Shown piece after piece: positions 6,870 through 14,682 of a stretch of 34,897 bases of DNA. Position 1 is the first letter of the stretch. Each line of letters begins with the position of its first letter. This DNA comes from JAJZMY01 sp964604635 (lineage in GTDB: Archaea > Micrarchaeota > Micrarchaeia > Micrarchaeales > Micrarchaeaceae): the NCBI GenBank assembly GCA_964604635.1, contig CAZRZO010000008.1:1-34897 (forward strand), in the 5' to 3' direction. Under the pieces are notes generated by a model. The model saw only the letters and a program-made list of their open reading frames with translations, was not told the DNA's origin and did no database searches. Both the position numbers and the translations under genes were made by a program.

Positions 6870-9076
6870 AATCTTCATTAAAAAATACAATTAACAAAAA
6901 ACAATACTTGATTGTATTTATTATTTATTTATTAATAACATTAGTAATATTTTCTCAAATTTTCTCTCATATTTTTACTTCTGCTCCTAGTTCTAACTCT
7001 CAAATTTATTTGAATTTATGGAACTTATGGTGGGTAAATCATGCTTTATTTAATTTACATATAAACTTTTGGCACACTACTTTGTTATTTTATCCAATTG
7101 GGGCTAATTTAATTTATCAAAATCTATCACCATTAAGTGCTATTCTTGTTGCTCCATTTCAATTACTTGGTAATGTATTTGCATATAATATTTTACTTTT
7201 AATTAGTTTCGCATTATCTGGATTAGGTATGTTTATTCTTGCATTCTATCTTCTAAAAAATTACTATGCAGCATTTATTTCAGGAGTATTTTTTAGTTTT
7301 AGTTCTTTTCACATTGCAGCAGCATATAATAATCTGGGATTTTTAGCAATAGAATGGATACCAATTGCATTATTCTTTTTTATACAAATAATAAATAATG
7401 AAGAACATATGTTTAGAAATTCAATTGGCTTATCAATAAGTTTTGTATTAGCAAGTTTTATGGGGGATATAAAACAAGGGTTTATGCTTATCTTATTATT
7501 TGGTGTTATATTTTTAATTTATATTGTAAAACAGAATAAAATGAAATTACTACAAAGAAAGCAATTGAAATATTTTATTGCATCAGTATTAATTGCATTT
7601 ATAATTGGATCTTTTGGATTTATACCTTATTTAACTCATTTAAGTCAAATAGTAAATTTCAATAGTATTTCAAAATCCCATATTGAACTAATTGATAGTA
7701 TTAATATTTTTTCATTTTTTATACCTGGATTTTATAATCATTTGTTCAAATTTATCAGTTCTTCTTTTAACTATGTATTTTTGAATCAATGGCAGAAAAT
7801 AGGATATATTGGTTACACTGCATTAATTCTTTCTATTTATGGTCTATATAGAAATAAAGAATCACGAATATTTTTAGTTGTTGCAATTATTTTCGGAATT
7901 TTGTCATTAGGACCTTTTGTTCAAATAGGAACAATGATGATTCATTCAAATGTTTATTATTTTATTTACAATCATATTCCTCTTATTAATGTTATTACTC
8001 AACCTAGTAATTTTATTTTAATATTTAGTTTAATGATTGCTTTATTATCTGGTTATGGAATAAAATCATTAGAACATTTAAAAATAGAAAAAAGTAAATT
8101 TAATTCATTTTATCTTATTTTTATTATTGTTATTGTAATATTATTTTTAATTGAAATTAATGGAATTCCTTTTATGAACCAGAATTCAATGAAAATTATC
8201 ATAACCCCAAAAACTTTAAATTTCTTTTCACAATTAAATAAAATCAATCAAAGTTTCTCTATTTTATATTTACCTGCTTTCTTAAATCAAAATTCTAATA
8301 ATCCTTATTATTATCAATTACTAGCAACATATTATACTTCGATATCAAACAAATCAATAATAGGAGGTTATGTTAAAAATGAAAATACAACTCAACAACT
8401 AGTTCTTCTAAATTTACCACTAGCAATTCAAAGTTATTCTATTCAATACAATAATCAATTAAATTATGTTTCACCAATAACTGAAAATTATTCTAATCAA
8501 ACACTTTTATTATTATATAATTATAATACAAAATTTATTGTGATTAATAGAAATGCATACAATAGAACAGCACTTGTTCATCTTGGTGGTTATTTAACAA
8601 CAATATTTGGAAAGCCTTATGGTATAACTAATTCAAGTATTATATTTTCAACACAAAAAGCATTTAAAAATTTATATAAAACATATGTTGGATATCCACA
8701 AGTTAATACATGGAATTTAGTATTTACAGAAATAAATGGAACAAAAACGAAATTATGGAGTCCAGATCAAGATTTTGGTAGATTTAAAGGAGGATTATTA
8801 ACTGAATTTGCACCTTATTCTAATTCATCAATAATTAATACAACAATAACATTTTATGCTATTTCAAAAAATACAAAATCACAAATAATACTTGCAAAAT
8901 TAATTAATATAAATAACAAAAAACAATTACAATCAATTAAAAGATTTAATGTAACAAATAGTTTACAAAAGTTTTCAGAAACAACTAGTTTAAATACAGG
9001 ACAAAAAGGAAATTTAATTGTTTTCTTAGAACATAGTAATATTGAAATAAAAAACATTACATTTTCAAAGAAATAA
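6848..9076 (+). CDS. Large GT-C-like/YfhO-like integral membrane protein
   Basis: A 742-residue protein: a short basic N-terminus, TM1 (about residues 20-38), an extracytoplasmic loop containing LWNLWW (57-62), then about ten further hydrophobic segments to about residue 440, followed by a large soluble C-terminal domain of about 300 residues with many Asn-x-Ser/Thr sites. The LFYPIGANL block and the SFALSGLGMFILAFYLL helix are typical of membrane proteins related to YfhO and GT-C glycosyltransferases, which use lipid-linked sugars outside the membrane. Such enzymes normally have a catalytic acidic residue before the LWNLWW-like motif; here no Asp or Glu occurs between residues 41 and 62. It may be a divergent or inactive enzyme. 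AGGT precedes the ATG. The XPF-like gene follows after 34 bases. Confidence 0.65.
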   Translation: MTKKSSNKSSLKNTINKKQYLIVFIIYLLITLVIFSQIFSHIFTSAPSSNSQIYLNLWNLWWVNHALFNLHINFWHTTLLFYPIGANLIYQNLSPLSAILVAPFQLLGNVFAYNILLLISFALSGLGMFILAFYLLKNYYAAFISGVFFSFSSFHIAAAYNNLGFLAIEWIPIALFFFIQIINNEEHMFRNSIGLSISFVLASFMGDIKQGFMLILLFGVIFLIYIVKQNKMKLLQRKQLKYFIASVLIAFIIGSFGFIPYLTHLSQIVNFNSISKSHIELIDSINIFSFFIPGFYNHLFKFISSSFNYVFLNQWQKIGYIGYTALILSIYGLYRNKESRIFLVVAIIFGILSLGPFVQIGTMMIHSNVYYFIYNHIPLINVITQPSNFILIFSLMIALLSGYGIKSLEHLKIEKSKFNSFYLIFIIVIVILFLIEINGIPFMNQNSMKIIITPKTLNFFSQLNKINQSFSILYLPAFLNQNSNNPYYYQLLATYYTSISNKSIIGGYVKNENTTQQLVLLNLPLAIQSYSIQYNNQLNYVSPITENYSNQTLLLLYNYNTKFIVINRNAYNRTALVHLGGYLTTIFGKPYGITNSSIIFSTQKAFKNLYKTYVGYPQVNTWNLVFTEINGTKTKLWSPDQDFGRFKGGLLTEFAPYSNSSIINTTITFYAISKNTKSQIILAKLININNKKQLQSIKRFNVTNSLQKFSETTSLNTGQKGNLIVFLEHSNIEIKNITFSKK

Positions 9077-9110
9077 ATAATAAAACAATAAAAAAATTAA
9101 AGAGTATTAA

Positions 9111-9746
9111 ATGAAAATTATTATTGATCATAGAGAAAGAAATTCAAGTATCATAGAACAAATAAAAAAAACAGAAATTGATATTGAAATAAAAACATTG
9201 CCTGTTGGAGATTATATTGTAAGCAATAGAATAGGTATTGAAAGAAAAACAATTTCTGATTTTGAATCTTCATTAATAAGCGGTAGATTATTTGATCAAA
9301 TACAACGATTAAATGAAGCATATGAATTTCCAATTGTATTAATTGAAGGGAATGTTGAAGAATTTAAACTAAATATAAAACAAATTATTGGGGCAATTAT
9401 TTCAATTTACATTAATTATAAAATAGAAGTAATATTTTGTTTTAGTAATTTTGAAACAACAGAAGTAATTATGAGTATTATTAAAAAAGAACAACAGAAT
9501 AATAATAATGAACCATCATTAAAAGGTTCATTTAAAGCACATTCAGATAATCAATTACAAGAATATATTATTGGTAATCTTCCTGGAATAGGTCCAAAAT
9601 TAACAAAAAAATTATTAATTAAATTCAAAAATATAAAAAATCTTATGAATGCAAACATAGAAGAACTAATAAAAATTGATAAGATAGGAAAACTTAAAGC
9701 AAAGAAAATTTACGAAATAATAAATAGAAATTATATAAATAAATAA
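9111..9746 (+). CDS. XPF/ERCC4-family structure-specific endonuclease, short form
   Basis: A 211-residue nuclease that is expected to cut branched DNA (flaps, forks) in repair and replication restart. The ERCC4 nuclease domain shows IIDHRER at 4-10, G33-DY-35 and the catalytic E44-R45-K46 with D50. The C-terminal tandem helix-hairpin-helix domain (about 155-205) contains LPGIGPKLTKKLL and IDKIGKLKAKKI and binds DNA. The N-terminal SF2 helicase of euryarchaeal Hef is absent, so this is the short form known from Crenarchaeota and some DPANN. No clear PCNA-binding box is seen at the C-terminus, although the short crenarchaeal enzymes depend on PCNA. Confidence 0.92.
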   Translation: MKIIIDHRERNSSIIEQIKKTEIDIEIKTLPVGDYIVSNRIGIERKTISDFESSLISGRLFDQIQRLNEAYEFPIVLIEGNVEEFKLNIKQIIGAIISIYINYKIEVIFCFSNFETTEVIMSIIKKEQQNNNNEPSLKGSFKAHSDNQLQEYIIGNLPGIGPKLTKKLLIKFKNIKNLMNANIEELIKIDKIGKLKAKKIYEIINRNYINK

Positions 9747-9796
9747 AAATAAAATAATAATTGTTTATAATTTATTTAGAAAATTATTTTTTAAGT

Positions 9797-10591
9797 TTAA
9801 TTAATTTGCTTATTTTCAATTTCTCCTCTTATAAAATCAGAAAGATGTTTTTTAGATCTTATTCTCAATAAGCAAAGTAGATTATTTTGAATTTTATTTG
9901 ATTGTTTTTTATCATTTAATTTTTTATTTAAATTATACAATACATTTTTCCAGGGTTTAAATAATTCTTGTGATGTTTTTAATATACTAAAATCATTTGA
10001 AACAAATGAAATTAATGCAGTAGAATTACCTAAAATAGATTCAGAATTAGGTTGTTTTGACAATTGATCAGCATCTGATTTAGATGCTAAAAAAACTATT
10101 TTATTATTATTTTTATTTATTTCTAAAATTGAATTTTTTATCAAATAAAAGGATTTTGCAAGAATATTGGGAGAATAATCATAAGAAAGTTCTCTAATCA
10201 TTTCTATTCTCATTTCATATAAATTTGAATATTTTTCATTTCCTGCTATTACAAAAGCATCATTAAAATATGCAAAAGCTTCCTCAATACCAACCTTTAT
10301 ATGATTATTGTTAATTAAGGCGCAAAAAGGATTAATTATATTTTCTCTTTCTTGAAGTGCATGACTAAGTTCATGAACAAGTGTTGATTCAAAATTAATG
10401 ATATCTAGTTTTCTATTTATTTGAATTTTATTATTTTTATAAGTACCTGAACAAGGAATTGAAGATATCTGAAATTTATATTCAGACAAATTTGTATGAA
10501 AACCAATTAAATTATCAAGAATTACTTCAGCATATTCTATTTTTTTTTGTTGTTTTTCAATAGATAAATTTTTACATAGTTTAGAAAACAT
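9797..10591 (-). CDS. Orphan HExxH protein (putative zinc metallopeptidase)
   Basis: A 264-residue protein with no family I recognise. It has a zincin motif H73-E-L-S-H77 inside FESTLVHELSHALQ and, about 27 residues later, GIEEAFAYF (Glu 103 and 104), which could supply the third ligand as in gluzincins. Upstream is a strand ending in KIQINRKL, as is common before HExxH helices. No signal peptide or TM segment is obvious, so it is probably cytoplasmic. The gene is monocistronic, converges with the XPF-like gene, and has an unusual palindrome overlapping its start codon. Peptidase activity is inferred from the motif only. Confidence 0.5.
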   Translation of the reverse strand: MFSKLCKNLSIEKQQKKIEYAEVILDNLIGFHTNLSEYKFQISSIPCSGTYKNNKIQINRKLDIINFESTLVHELSHALQERENIINPFCALINNNHIKVGIEEAFAYFNDAFVIAGNEKYSNLYEMRIEMIRELSYDYSPNILAKSFYLIKNSILEINKNNNKIVFLASKSDADQLSKQPNSESILGNSTALISFVSNDFSILKTSQELFKPWKNVLYNLNKKLNDKKQSNKIQNNLLCLLRIRSKKHLSDFIRGEIENKQIN

Positions 10592-10610
10592 ATTACTTAC
10601 CTAAGTAATA
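10591..10610 (-). promoter_or_regulatory. 20-base palindrome overlapping a start codon
   Basis: Two perfect 9-base arms (TATTACTTA and TAAGTAATA) are separated by GG on the minus strand, and the last arm runs into the ATG of the HExxH gene. As RNA it can form an 8-pair stem whose four-base loop is AGGT, the only Shine-Dalgarno-like sequence for that gene. As DNA it looks like a dimeric repressor operator. Either reading implies regulation of the downstream gene. Confidence 0.5.
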
Positions 10611-10795
10611 GATTTATTGTTTAGATATAAATAATTTTCATTTGAGAAACAAGAACATTAGTACAAAATAATCAGAAGTTTTAAATGAATATATGGAATA
10701 AAGATAAAATAATAAAAACATAGAATTATATTTTTAATTATTAAAATAAATAGTAATTCTTTTTTATTTTTATATAAAATTTATTAAGTGATTAT

Positions 10796-11191
10796 ATGGC
10801 TCAATTTGGTATTCAAATCCACAAAAGATCAAAAACAAAAGTAAATGGTAATGGAAAAAAAATAATTGTATTTAGAAATAAAAAAAGAAGTGAAATTGGA
10901 AATTATTTTTCTGCAACAAAATTATTTGATAAAAATGTAACAAGAGAAACAAGACATAGAGGAGGTAATAAACGCAGAATATTAAAAATGGCAGGATTTG
11001 CTAATTTATTAACAAAAGAAGGTTATAAAAAAGTTCAAATTACAAATGTTCTTGAATCAAAAAACAATAGAAACTTTGCAAGACAAAATATTTTAACAAA
11101 GGGAACAGTAATAAATACAGAACTTGGAAAAGCGATTATATTAAACAGACCAGGACGCGAAGGAAATATAAATGCTAAATTATTAGACTGA
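10796..11191 (+). CDS. rps8e: Ribosomal protein S8e (eS8)
   Basis: A 131-residue small-subunit protein. Family blocks are clear: KKRSEIGNYFSATKL, VTRETRHRGGNKRRIL, NRNFARQNILTKGTVINTELGKAIILNRPGREG and the terminal INAKLLD. GTGAT lies three bases before the ATG, and a TATA-like run lies 20-30 bases upstream. A small gene of unknown function starts two bases after its stop codon. Confidence 0.96.
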   Translation: MAQFGIQIHKRSKTKVNGNGKKIIVFRNKKRSEIGNYFSATKLFDKNVTRETRHRGGNKRRILKMAGFANLLTKEGYKKVQITNVLESKNNRNFARQNILTKGTVINTELGKAIILNRPGREGNINAKLLD

Positions 11192-11193
11192 TT

Positions 11194-11559
11194 ATGTCAA
11201 TAAAAGTTTATGAGTGTAGTGAGTTAGAAATAGATGCACTTAAAAAACTATTGAATTATGACCCTTATACTGATCAAAATATTGATATTAATAATATAAA
11301 AAAAGACAAATATAATGATGTTATATTTAAAAGACAAGAATTTGAAGTAAAAAATGGATCAGTAATCTCTTTATCAAGTTCTCGTTATTTTTTATATTTA
11401 AAAGCAAATGAAGATTTTTTTAAAAAATCAGAAGAAATTTTTAAAGAAAAATTCAAAACAATTAAAATAGCAGATAAAGATATTGAAGAAAAAATAATAA
11501 AATATATTAGTGATGAAGAATCAAAAGCAAATGAAGGTTTTGGTGCAATATTCGGCTAA
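11194..11559 (+). CDS. Unknown 121-residue protein coupled to S8e
   Basis: I cannot name this family. The protein is short, acidic and apparently soluble. It has a central strand-rich part (VIFKRQEFEVKNGSVISLSSSRYFLYLKAN), a helix (EDFFKKSEEIFKEKF), a second helix rich in Glu/Lys and a conserved-looking end GFGAIFG. The ATG is two bases after the S8e stop, so translation is probably coupled, and a role around the ribosome is possible. In many archaea an SRP19 gene sits near S8e, but no similarity to SRP19 is evident. It resembles conserved hypothetical proteins I associate with DPANN genomes; that recollection is unverified. Confidence 0.7.
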   Translation: MSIKVYECSELEIDALKKLLNYDPYTDQNIDINNIKKDKYNDVIFKRQEFEVKNGSVISLSSSRYFLYLKANEDFFKKSEEIFKEKFKTIKIADKDIEEKIIKYISDEESKANEGFGAIFG

Positions 11560-11605
11560 TTTTTTTACTATTTATAAATAATATAAATCATTTTAAGGAA
11601 TTATA

Positions 11606-12277
11606 ATGAATAATTTATTTTGGATAGGTCATGCTAGTTTCTATATAAAAGAAGAAAAAAATAATTTAAATGTATATATAGATCCATTTAATCTAGATGA
11701 ATCAATAGTTAAAAATAAAGCTGATATTATATTGATAACACATGCACATTTTGATCATTATAGTAAAGTAGATATTAATAAAATAATCAAAACAGACACA
11801 AAGATTATTACTGCTTCTAATTGCTTAAGTGAAAATGAATTTGATAATGTAATAACTTTAAAACCATATCAAAAATATTCAATAGATAATATAGAAATAG
11901 AAACAATACCAGCATATAATAATAAAAAAGAAAAATTACAATTTCACCCAAAAGAAAAAGATTGGCTTGGATTTATTATAAGTATTAATAATGTAAAAAT
12001 ATATCACGCAGGAGATACTGATTTTATTGAAGAAATGAAAAAATTAAAAGAGAAAAATATTGATATTGCACTATTACCAATGGGTGGACATTATACAATG
12101 GAAATTGATGAGGCAATAGAAGCATCAAAAGCAATATGCGCAAAAAACATTGCTCCAATACATTATAAAAATTTACTTGGAAAAGAAAATTCTGAAAATT
12201 TAGAAGAGAAATTAAAACAAAAATTAGATAATGCAATAATATTAAAAGAAATTCAAGAACCAACATATAAATTTTAA
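11606..12277 (+). CDS. Metallo-beta-lactamase-fold hydrolase (UlaG/UPF0173-like)
   Basis: A 223-residue hydrolase. The N-terminal WIGHASFYI and the YIDPF strand are typical of the UPF0173/UlaG branch. The metal-binding motif is H46-A-H48-F-D50-H51. Further ligands are provided by YHAGDTDF and the terminal IAPIHYKNL. Family members act on diverse esters and lactones, so the substrate cannot be named. It follows the S8e pair by 46 bases and could share its transcript. Confidence 0.9.
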   Translation: MNNLFWIGHASFYIKEEKNNLNVYIDPFNLDESIVKNKADIILITHAHFDHYSKVDINKIIKTDTKIITASNCLSENEFDNVITLKPYQKYSIDNIEIETIPAYNNKKEKLQFHPKEKDWLGFIISINNVKIYHAGDTDFIEEMKKLKEKNIDIALLPMGGHYTMEIDEAIEASKAICAKNIAPIHYKNLLGKENSENLEEKLKQKLDNAIILKEIQEPTYKF

Positions 12278-12369
12278 TAGATAAATACCTCAAAAAAATA
12301 AATTAATTTATATAAATATCTTTTTATTAAAAATTTATTACAAAATAGATTAAGAAAATAACAAGAACA

Positions 12370-13077
12370 TTAAATTATTTTAGTCTTTAAAACAAGATAA
12401 AATACTAGAATTATAACTGCAATTAATATAATAATAAAAAACTTTTTTCTTTTTAATTTGTTTTGATCTGATTCTTTTTGAAGAGAAATAGAAAAATTCA
12501 TATCTTTATTTGATTTTTCATTATTACTTGTTTGACTTTGTTTATTTCTATCAATATTATTCTTTAATCCTAATTCTTTTTGATTTATAAAATCATTTGC
12601 ATCTTGTTTGTTTTGTTGCAAGAGAAGTTGTTTTAATTTTATAAATCCAGATTCAGTAAGCAATAGTTCAATATTTGCATTTTGAATAGTATAAGAAATA
12701 TTATCTTGCTTTAATAATTTGTATAAATGCATTGCAATATCTAATGGTCTTATATTTAATGTACTGGATATATCTATAAAATTTCTTTTTGAAACAGATA
12801 ATTGTTTTAATATTTCTGAATCTAAAGAATCTAAAGTTTCAAGAGCTTTTTTATTTGCATCCTCAATTAACTTTTTTCCAATATCAGTAAGTATTATTTT
12901 ATTCTGAACAGAGAAAATTATTGTAAAATCTATTAGTCCTTTTTGTTTTAAAGACCCTAAAATATTAGAAGCATCAAAAAAAGAAGAATTTATTTCACTT
13001 CCAAATTTTTCAACACTAGTATTTTGATTGATTTTAGTTAAAACAATTAAATCCAAAAAAGTTATAGTGTCAGTAAT
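12370..13077 (-). CDS. Membrane-anchored protein with two winged-helix-like domains, probable ATT start
   Basis: A protein of about 235 residues. Two successive regions look like winged helices: residues about 5-70 (ending NKIILTDIGKKLIED) and about 80-145 (ending IELLLTESGFIKLKQL). A polar Asn/Lys/Gln linker follows, then one C-terminal TM segment (KKFFIIILIAVIILVFYLVL) and a basic end, suggesting a DNA-binding part facing the cytoplasm and anchored to the membrane. The nearest ordinary start is TTG at 13056, but GGTGA at 13082-13086 sits at exactly the window's standard distance from an in-frame ATT at 13077, which adds seven plausible residues (TDTITF after the initiator). The function is unknown. 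Confidence 0.6.
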   Translation of the reverse strand: MTDTITFLDLIVLTKINQNTSVEKFGSEINSSFFDASNILGSLKQKGLIDFTIIFSVQNKIILTDIGKKLIEDANKKALETLDSLDSEILKQLSVSKRNFIDISSTLNIRPLDIAMHLYKLLKQDNISYTIQNANIELLLTESGFIKLKQLLLQQNKQDANDFINQKELGLKNNIDRNKQSQTSNNEKSNKDMNFSISLQKESDQNKLKRKKFFIIILIAVIILVFYLVLKTKII

Positions 13078-13369
13078 CTTCTCACCTTTTATTTATATGA
13101 TAATTATAATATAATAAATTAAGTAGTAGAATTATATTTTAATAAAATTAGAAAATATAAATTATTGTATTAAATTAATTTATTAAAAATTATTTATTAA
13201 TATATTATATTTTAATTTTATATTCAATAAATAAGTTATAAAATAAGATATAAGATCATAATTATTTTAATTTATTACAACAAATAATTTAAACAATAAT
13301 ATTAAATTTTCAATAGTCTATAATAATTATAATAAAAATAATAATGATTATAATAAAAGAAGTGTTAAT
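13078..13369. other. AT-rich gene-free region before the EncFtn-like gene
   Basis: Nearly 300 bases of A/T-dominated sequence with no reading frame of note. It should contain divergent promoters for the membrane-anchored regulator (minus) and the EncFtn-like gene (plus). I could not single out an operator. Confidence 0.4.
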
Positions 13370-13633
13370 ATGGAGAACAAAAAAAATATTGAAGATATAA
13401 ATATAGCAAGACAATCTCTTGTAGATGAATTATTAGCCCAAAAAAGATATGACGAAGGAATAATTGCATCAAATAATAATGATTTAAAAGGAATATTAGA
13501 ACATAATAGAGATGATGAAAAAGAACATGCTGCTTTATTAATTGAATGGATAAGAAGAAATGATATACCTCTTGACAAAGAATTAAAAGAAATATTATTC
13601 AAAAAAAACAAGTTTAAGGATTTGTGGGATTAA
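13370..13633 (+). CDS. Encapsulated-ferritin-like (EncFtn-family) protein
   Basis: An 87-residue, two-helix iron-binding protein. The sequence closely follows the EncFtn pattern: LVDELLAQKRYDEG in helix 1, then LKGILEHNRDDEKEHAALLIEWIRRND and DKELKEILF. EncFtn ferroxidase ligands are, from memory, two Glu and one His spaced 30 and 3 residues apart; here Glu 20, Glu 50 and His 53 match that spacing exactly. The Trp next to the metal site of Rhodospirillum rubrum EncFtn is Arg 26 here. EncFtn normally works inside encapsulin shells, oxidising Fe(II), but no encapsulin gene is in the window and the C-terminus (KKNKFKDLWD) is not an obvious cargo-loading peptide. About 290 bases of AT-rich, gene-free DNA lie upstream. 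Confidence 0.8.
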   Translation: MENKKNIEDINIARQSLVDELLAQKRYDEGIIASNNNDLKGILEHNRDDEKEHAALLIEWIRRNDIPLDKELKEILFKKNKFKDLWD

Positions 13634-13658
13634 TAAATAAAAATATTTTAATGATTTC

Positions 13659-14543
13659 ATGCATTTTTTAGTTTTTATACATGATAATGAACTTGCTGGA
13701 TTAATTGGAAAAAAAAGCTCTGAAAATGGTATTGTTTTTATTAATAGAATAATTAATGGAAATATTATAGTTGGATTGAGTGTAATTGATTTAGAAAAAA
13801 AATTTTATGATATTGCGCAATCAATGCTTCTTTCAAATCAAATTATAATTAGTACTAAAAATATTGATAAAATATTCGGGGAATTAATTATTGCTGCTGA
13901 ATTATGTAAAAAAAGAATAATTTTTAGTGATGATAGTAATATTGAAGAATTCATAAAAACACTAGATCTAGATTATATTATATGTGAAACACAAGAAATA
14001 GTTAATAATATTATTAAATACAATAATGAAATTAGTAATGAAGAGACTAGAATTGATATTGATAATGCATTTAATGTAAAAGGTATTGGATGCGTTGCAC
14101 TTGGTATTGTTACCAAAGGAAAAGTCAATGTTCATGATTCTTTATATCATTCTGATAATAAACAAATAATTATTAAATCAATACAATCTCAAGATATTGA
14201 TATAAAAACAGCTGAAAAAAATACACGGGTTGGTGTTGCATTAAAAGGAATTAATAGTAGTAATATTAGCAAAGGGGATATATTAACAAAAAACCCAATA
14301 AAAAAAGTAAATAGTACTGAAGCAATTATTAAAATAAGTAAAATAGTAGATGAAACAATTGAAAAAGGAAACAGATATGTATTTATTTCTAATTTTTCAA
14401 ACAGGGTATGTGTTGTTGATGAAATCAAAGATAATAAAATTAAATTAATATTTGAAAAATCAATAACATTACAAAAAAATGATGAATTTATGCTTTTGCG
14501 AAATAATTCACCAAGAATTTTTAGTATTGGAAATATAGTTTAA
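13659..14543 (+). CDS. aSelB-like factor with EF-Tu domain 2 and a degenerate G domain
   Basis: A 294-residue relative of archaeal SelB/EF-Tu-type factors. Residues about 130-210 are a clear EF-Tu domain 2 in its SelB form (IDNAFNVKGIGCVALGIVTKG, KSIQSQDIDIKTAEKNTRVG, NISKGDIL). A domain 3-like barrel follows. The N-terminal region is as long as a shortened G domain but lacks a proper P-loop (it has LAGLIGKKSS), a DxxG motif and an NKxD motif, so GTP binding is unlikely. Such SelB paralogues occur in archaea that lack selenocysteine; their role is not established. It converges with aIF2 gamma and follows the EncFtn-like gene by 25 bases. Confidence 0.75.
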   Translation: MHFLVFIHDNELAGLIGKKSSENGIVFINRIINGNIIVGLSVIDLEKKFYDIAQSMLLSNQIIISTKNIDKIFGELIIAAELCKKRIIFSDDSNIEEFIKTLDLDYIICETQEIVNNIIKYNNEISNEETRIDIDNAFNVKGIGCVALGIVTKGKVNVHDSLYHSDNKQIIIKSIQSQDIDIKTAEKNTRVGVALKGINSSNISKGDILTKNPIKKVNSTEAIIKISKIVDETIEKGNRYVFISNFSNRVCVVDEIKDNKIKLIFEKSITLQKNDEFMLLRNNSPRIFSIGNIV

Positions 14544-14555
14544 AATTCCACTATT
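14544..14555 (-). repeat. 12-base motif, third copy
   Basis: AATAGTGGAATT on the minus strand, directly after the stop codon of the aSelB-like gene. An AT-rich TATA-like run lies about 20-30 bases upstream of it on the same strand, as for the other two copies. Confidence 0.6.
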
Positions 14556-14605
14556 TAATAGAAACAAAATGCTTTTAAATATAAACACTTATAATATCTA
14601 TTAAG

Positions 14606-14670
14606 TTTACAAAAAGTGTAAATAAAAAACTAGTCGTCTTGCCAGTGCTTGATTGCACTGGCCTTTTTCT
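14606..14670 (+). ncRNA. Candidate structured small RNA between convergent genes
   Basis: A possible short transcript: a TATA-like element (TTTTAAATATAA, 14573-14584) lies at the right distance upstream, a small hairpin (TTTACA / TGTAAA) follows at the start, then a GC-rich hairpin and a run of T. The region is intergenic between the aSelB-like and aIF2 gamma genes. Neither C/D nor H/ACA boxes were recognised. It could be nothing more than a terminator. Confidence 0.3.
14641..14670 (+). terminator. GC-rich stem-loop followed by a T run
   Basis: Perfect 8-base arms GCCAGTGC (14641-14648) and GCACTGGC (14655-14662) with a six-base loop, followed by CTTTTTCT. It resembles a bacterial intrinsic terminator and stands out in a very AT-rich background. 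Archaea normally terminate at T runs without hairpins. It lies between the ends of two convergent genes, 20 bases from the aIF2 gamma stop. Confidence 0.5.
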
Positions 14671-14682
14671 ATTAAAATTATA

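Noticed and set aside
6697..6897. Minus-strand reading frame crossing the gap
   Set aside because: It is open only because it runs through 100 N and AT-rich sequence; it overlaps the real gene start at 6848.
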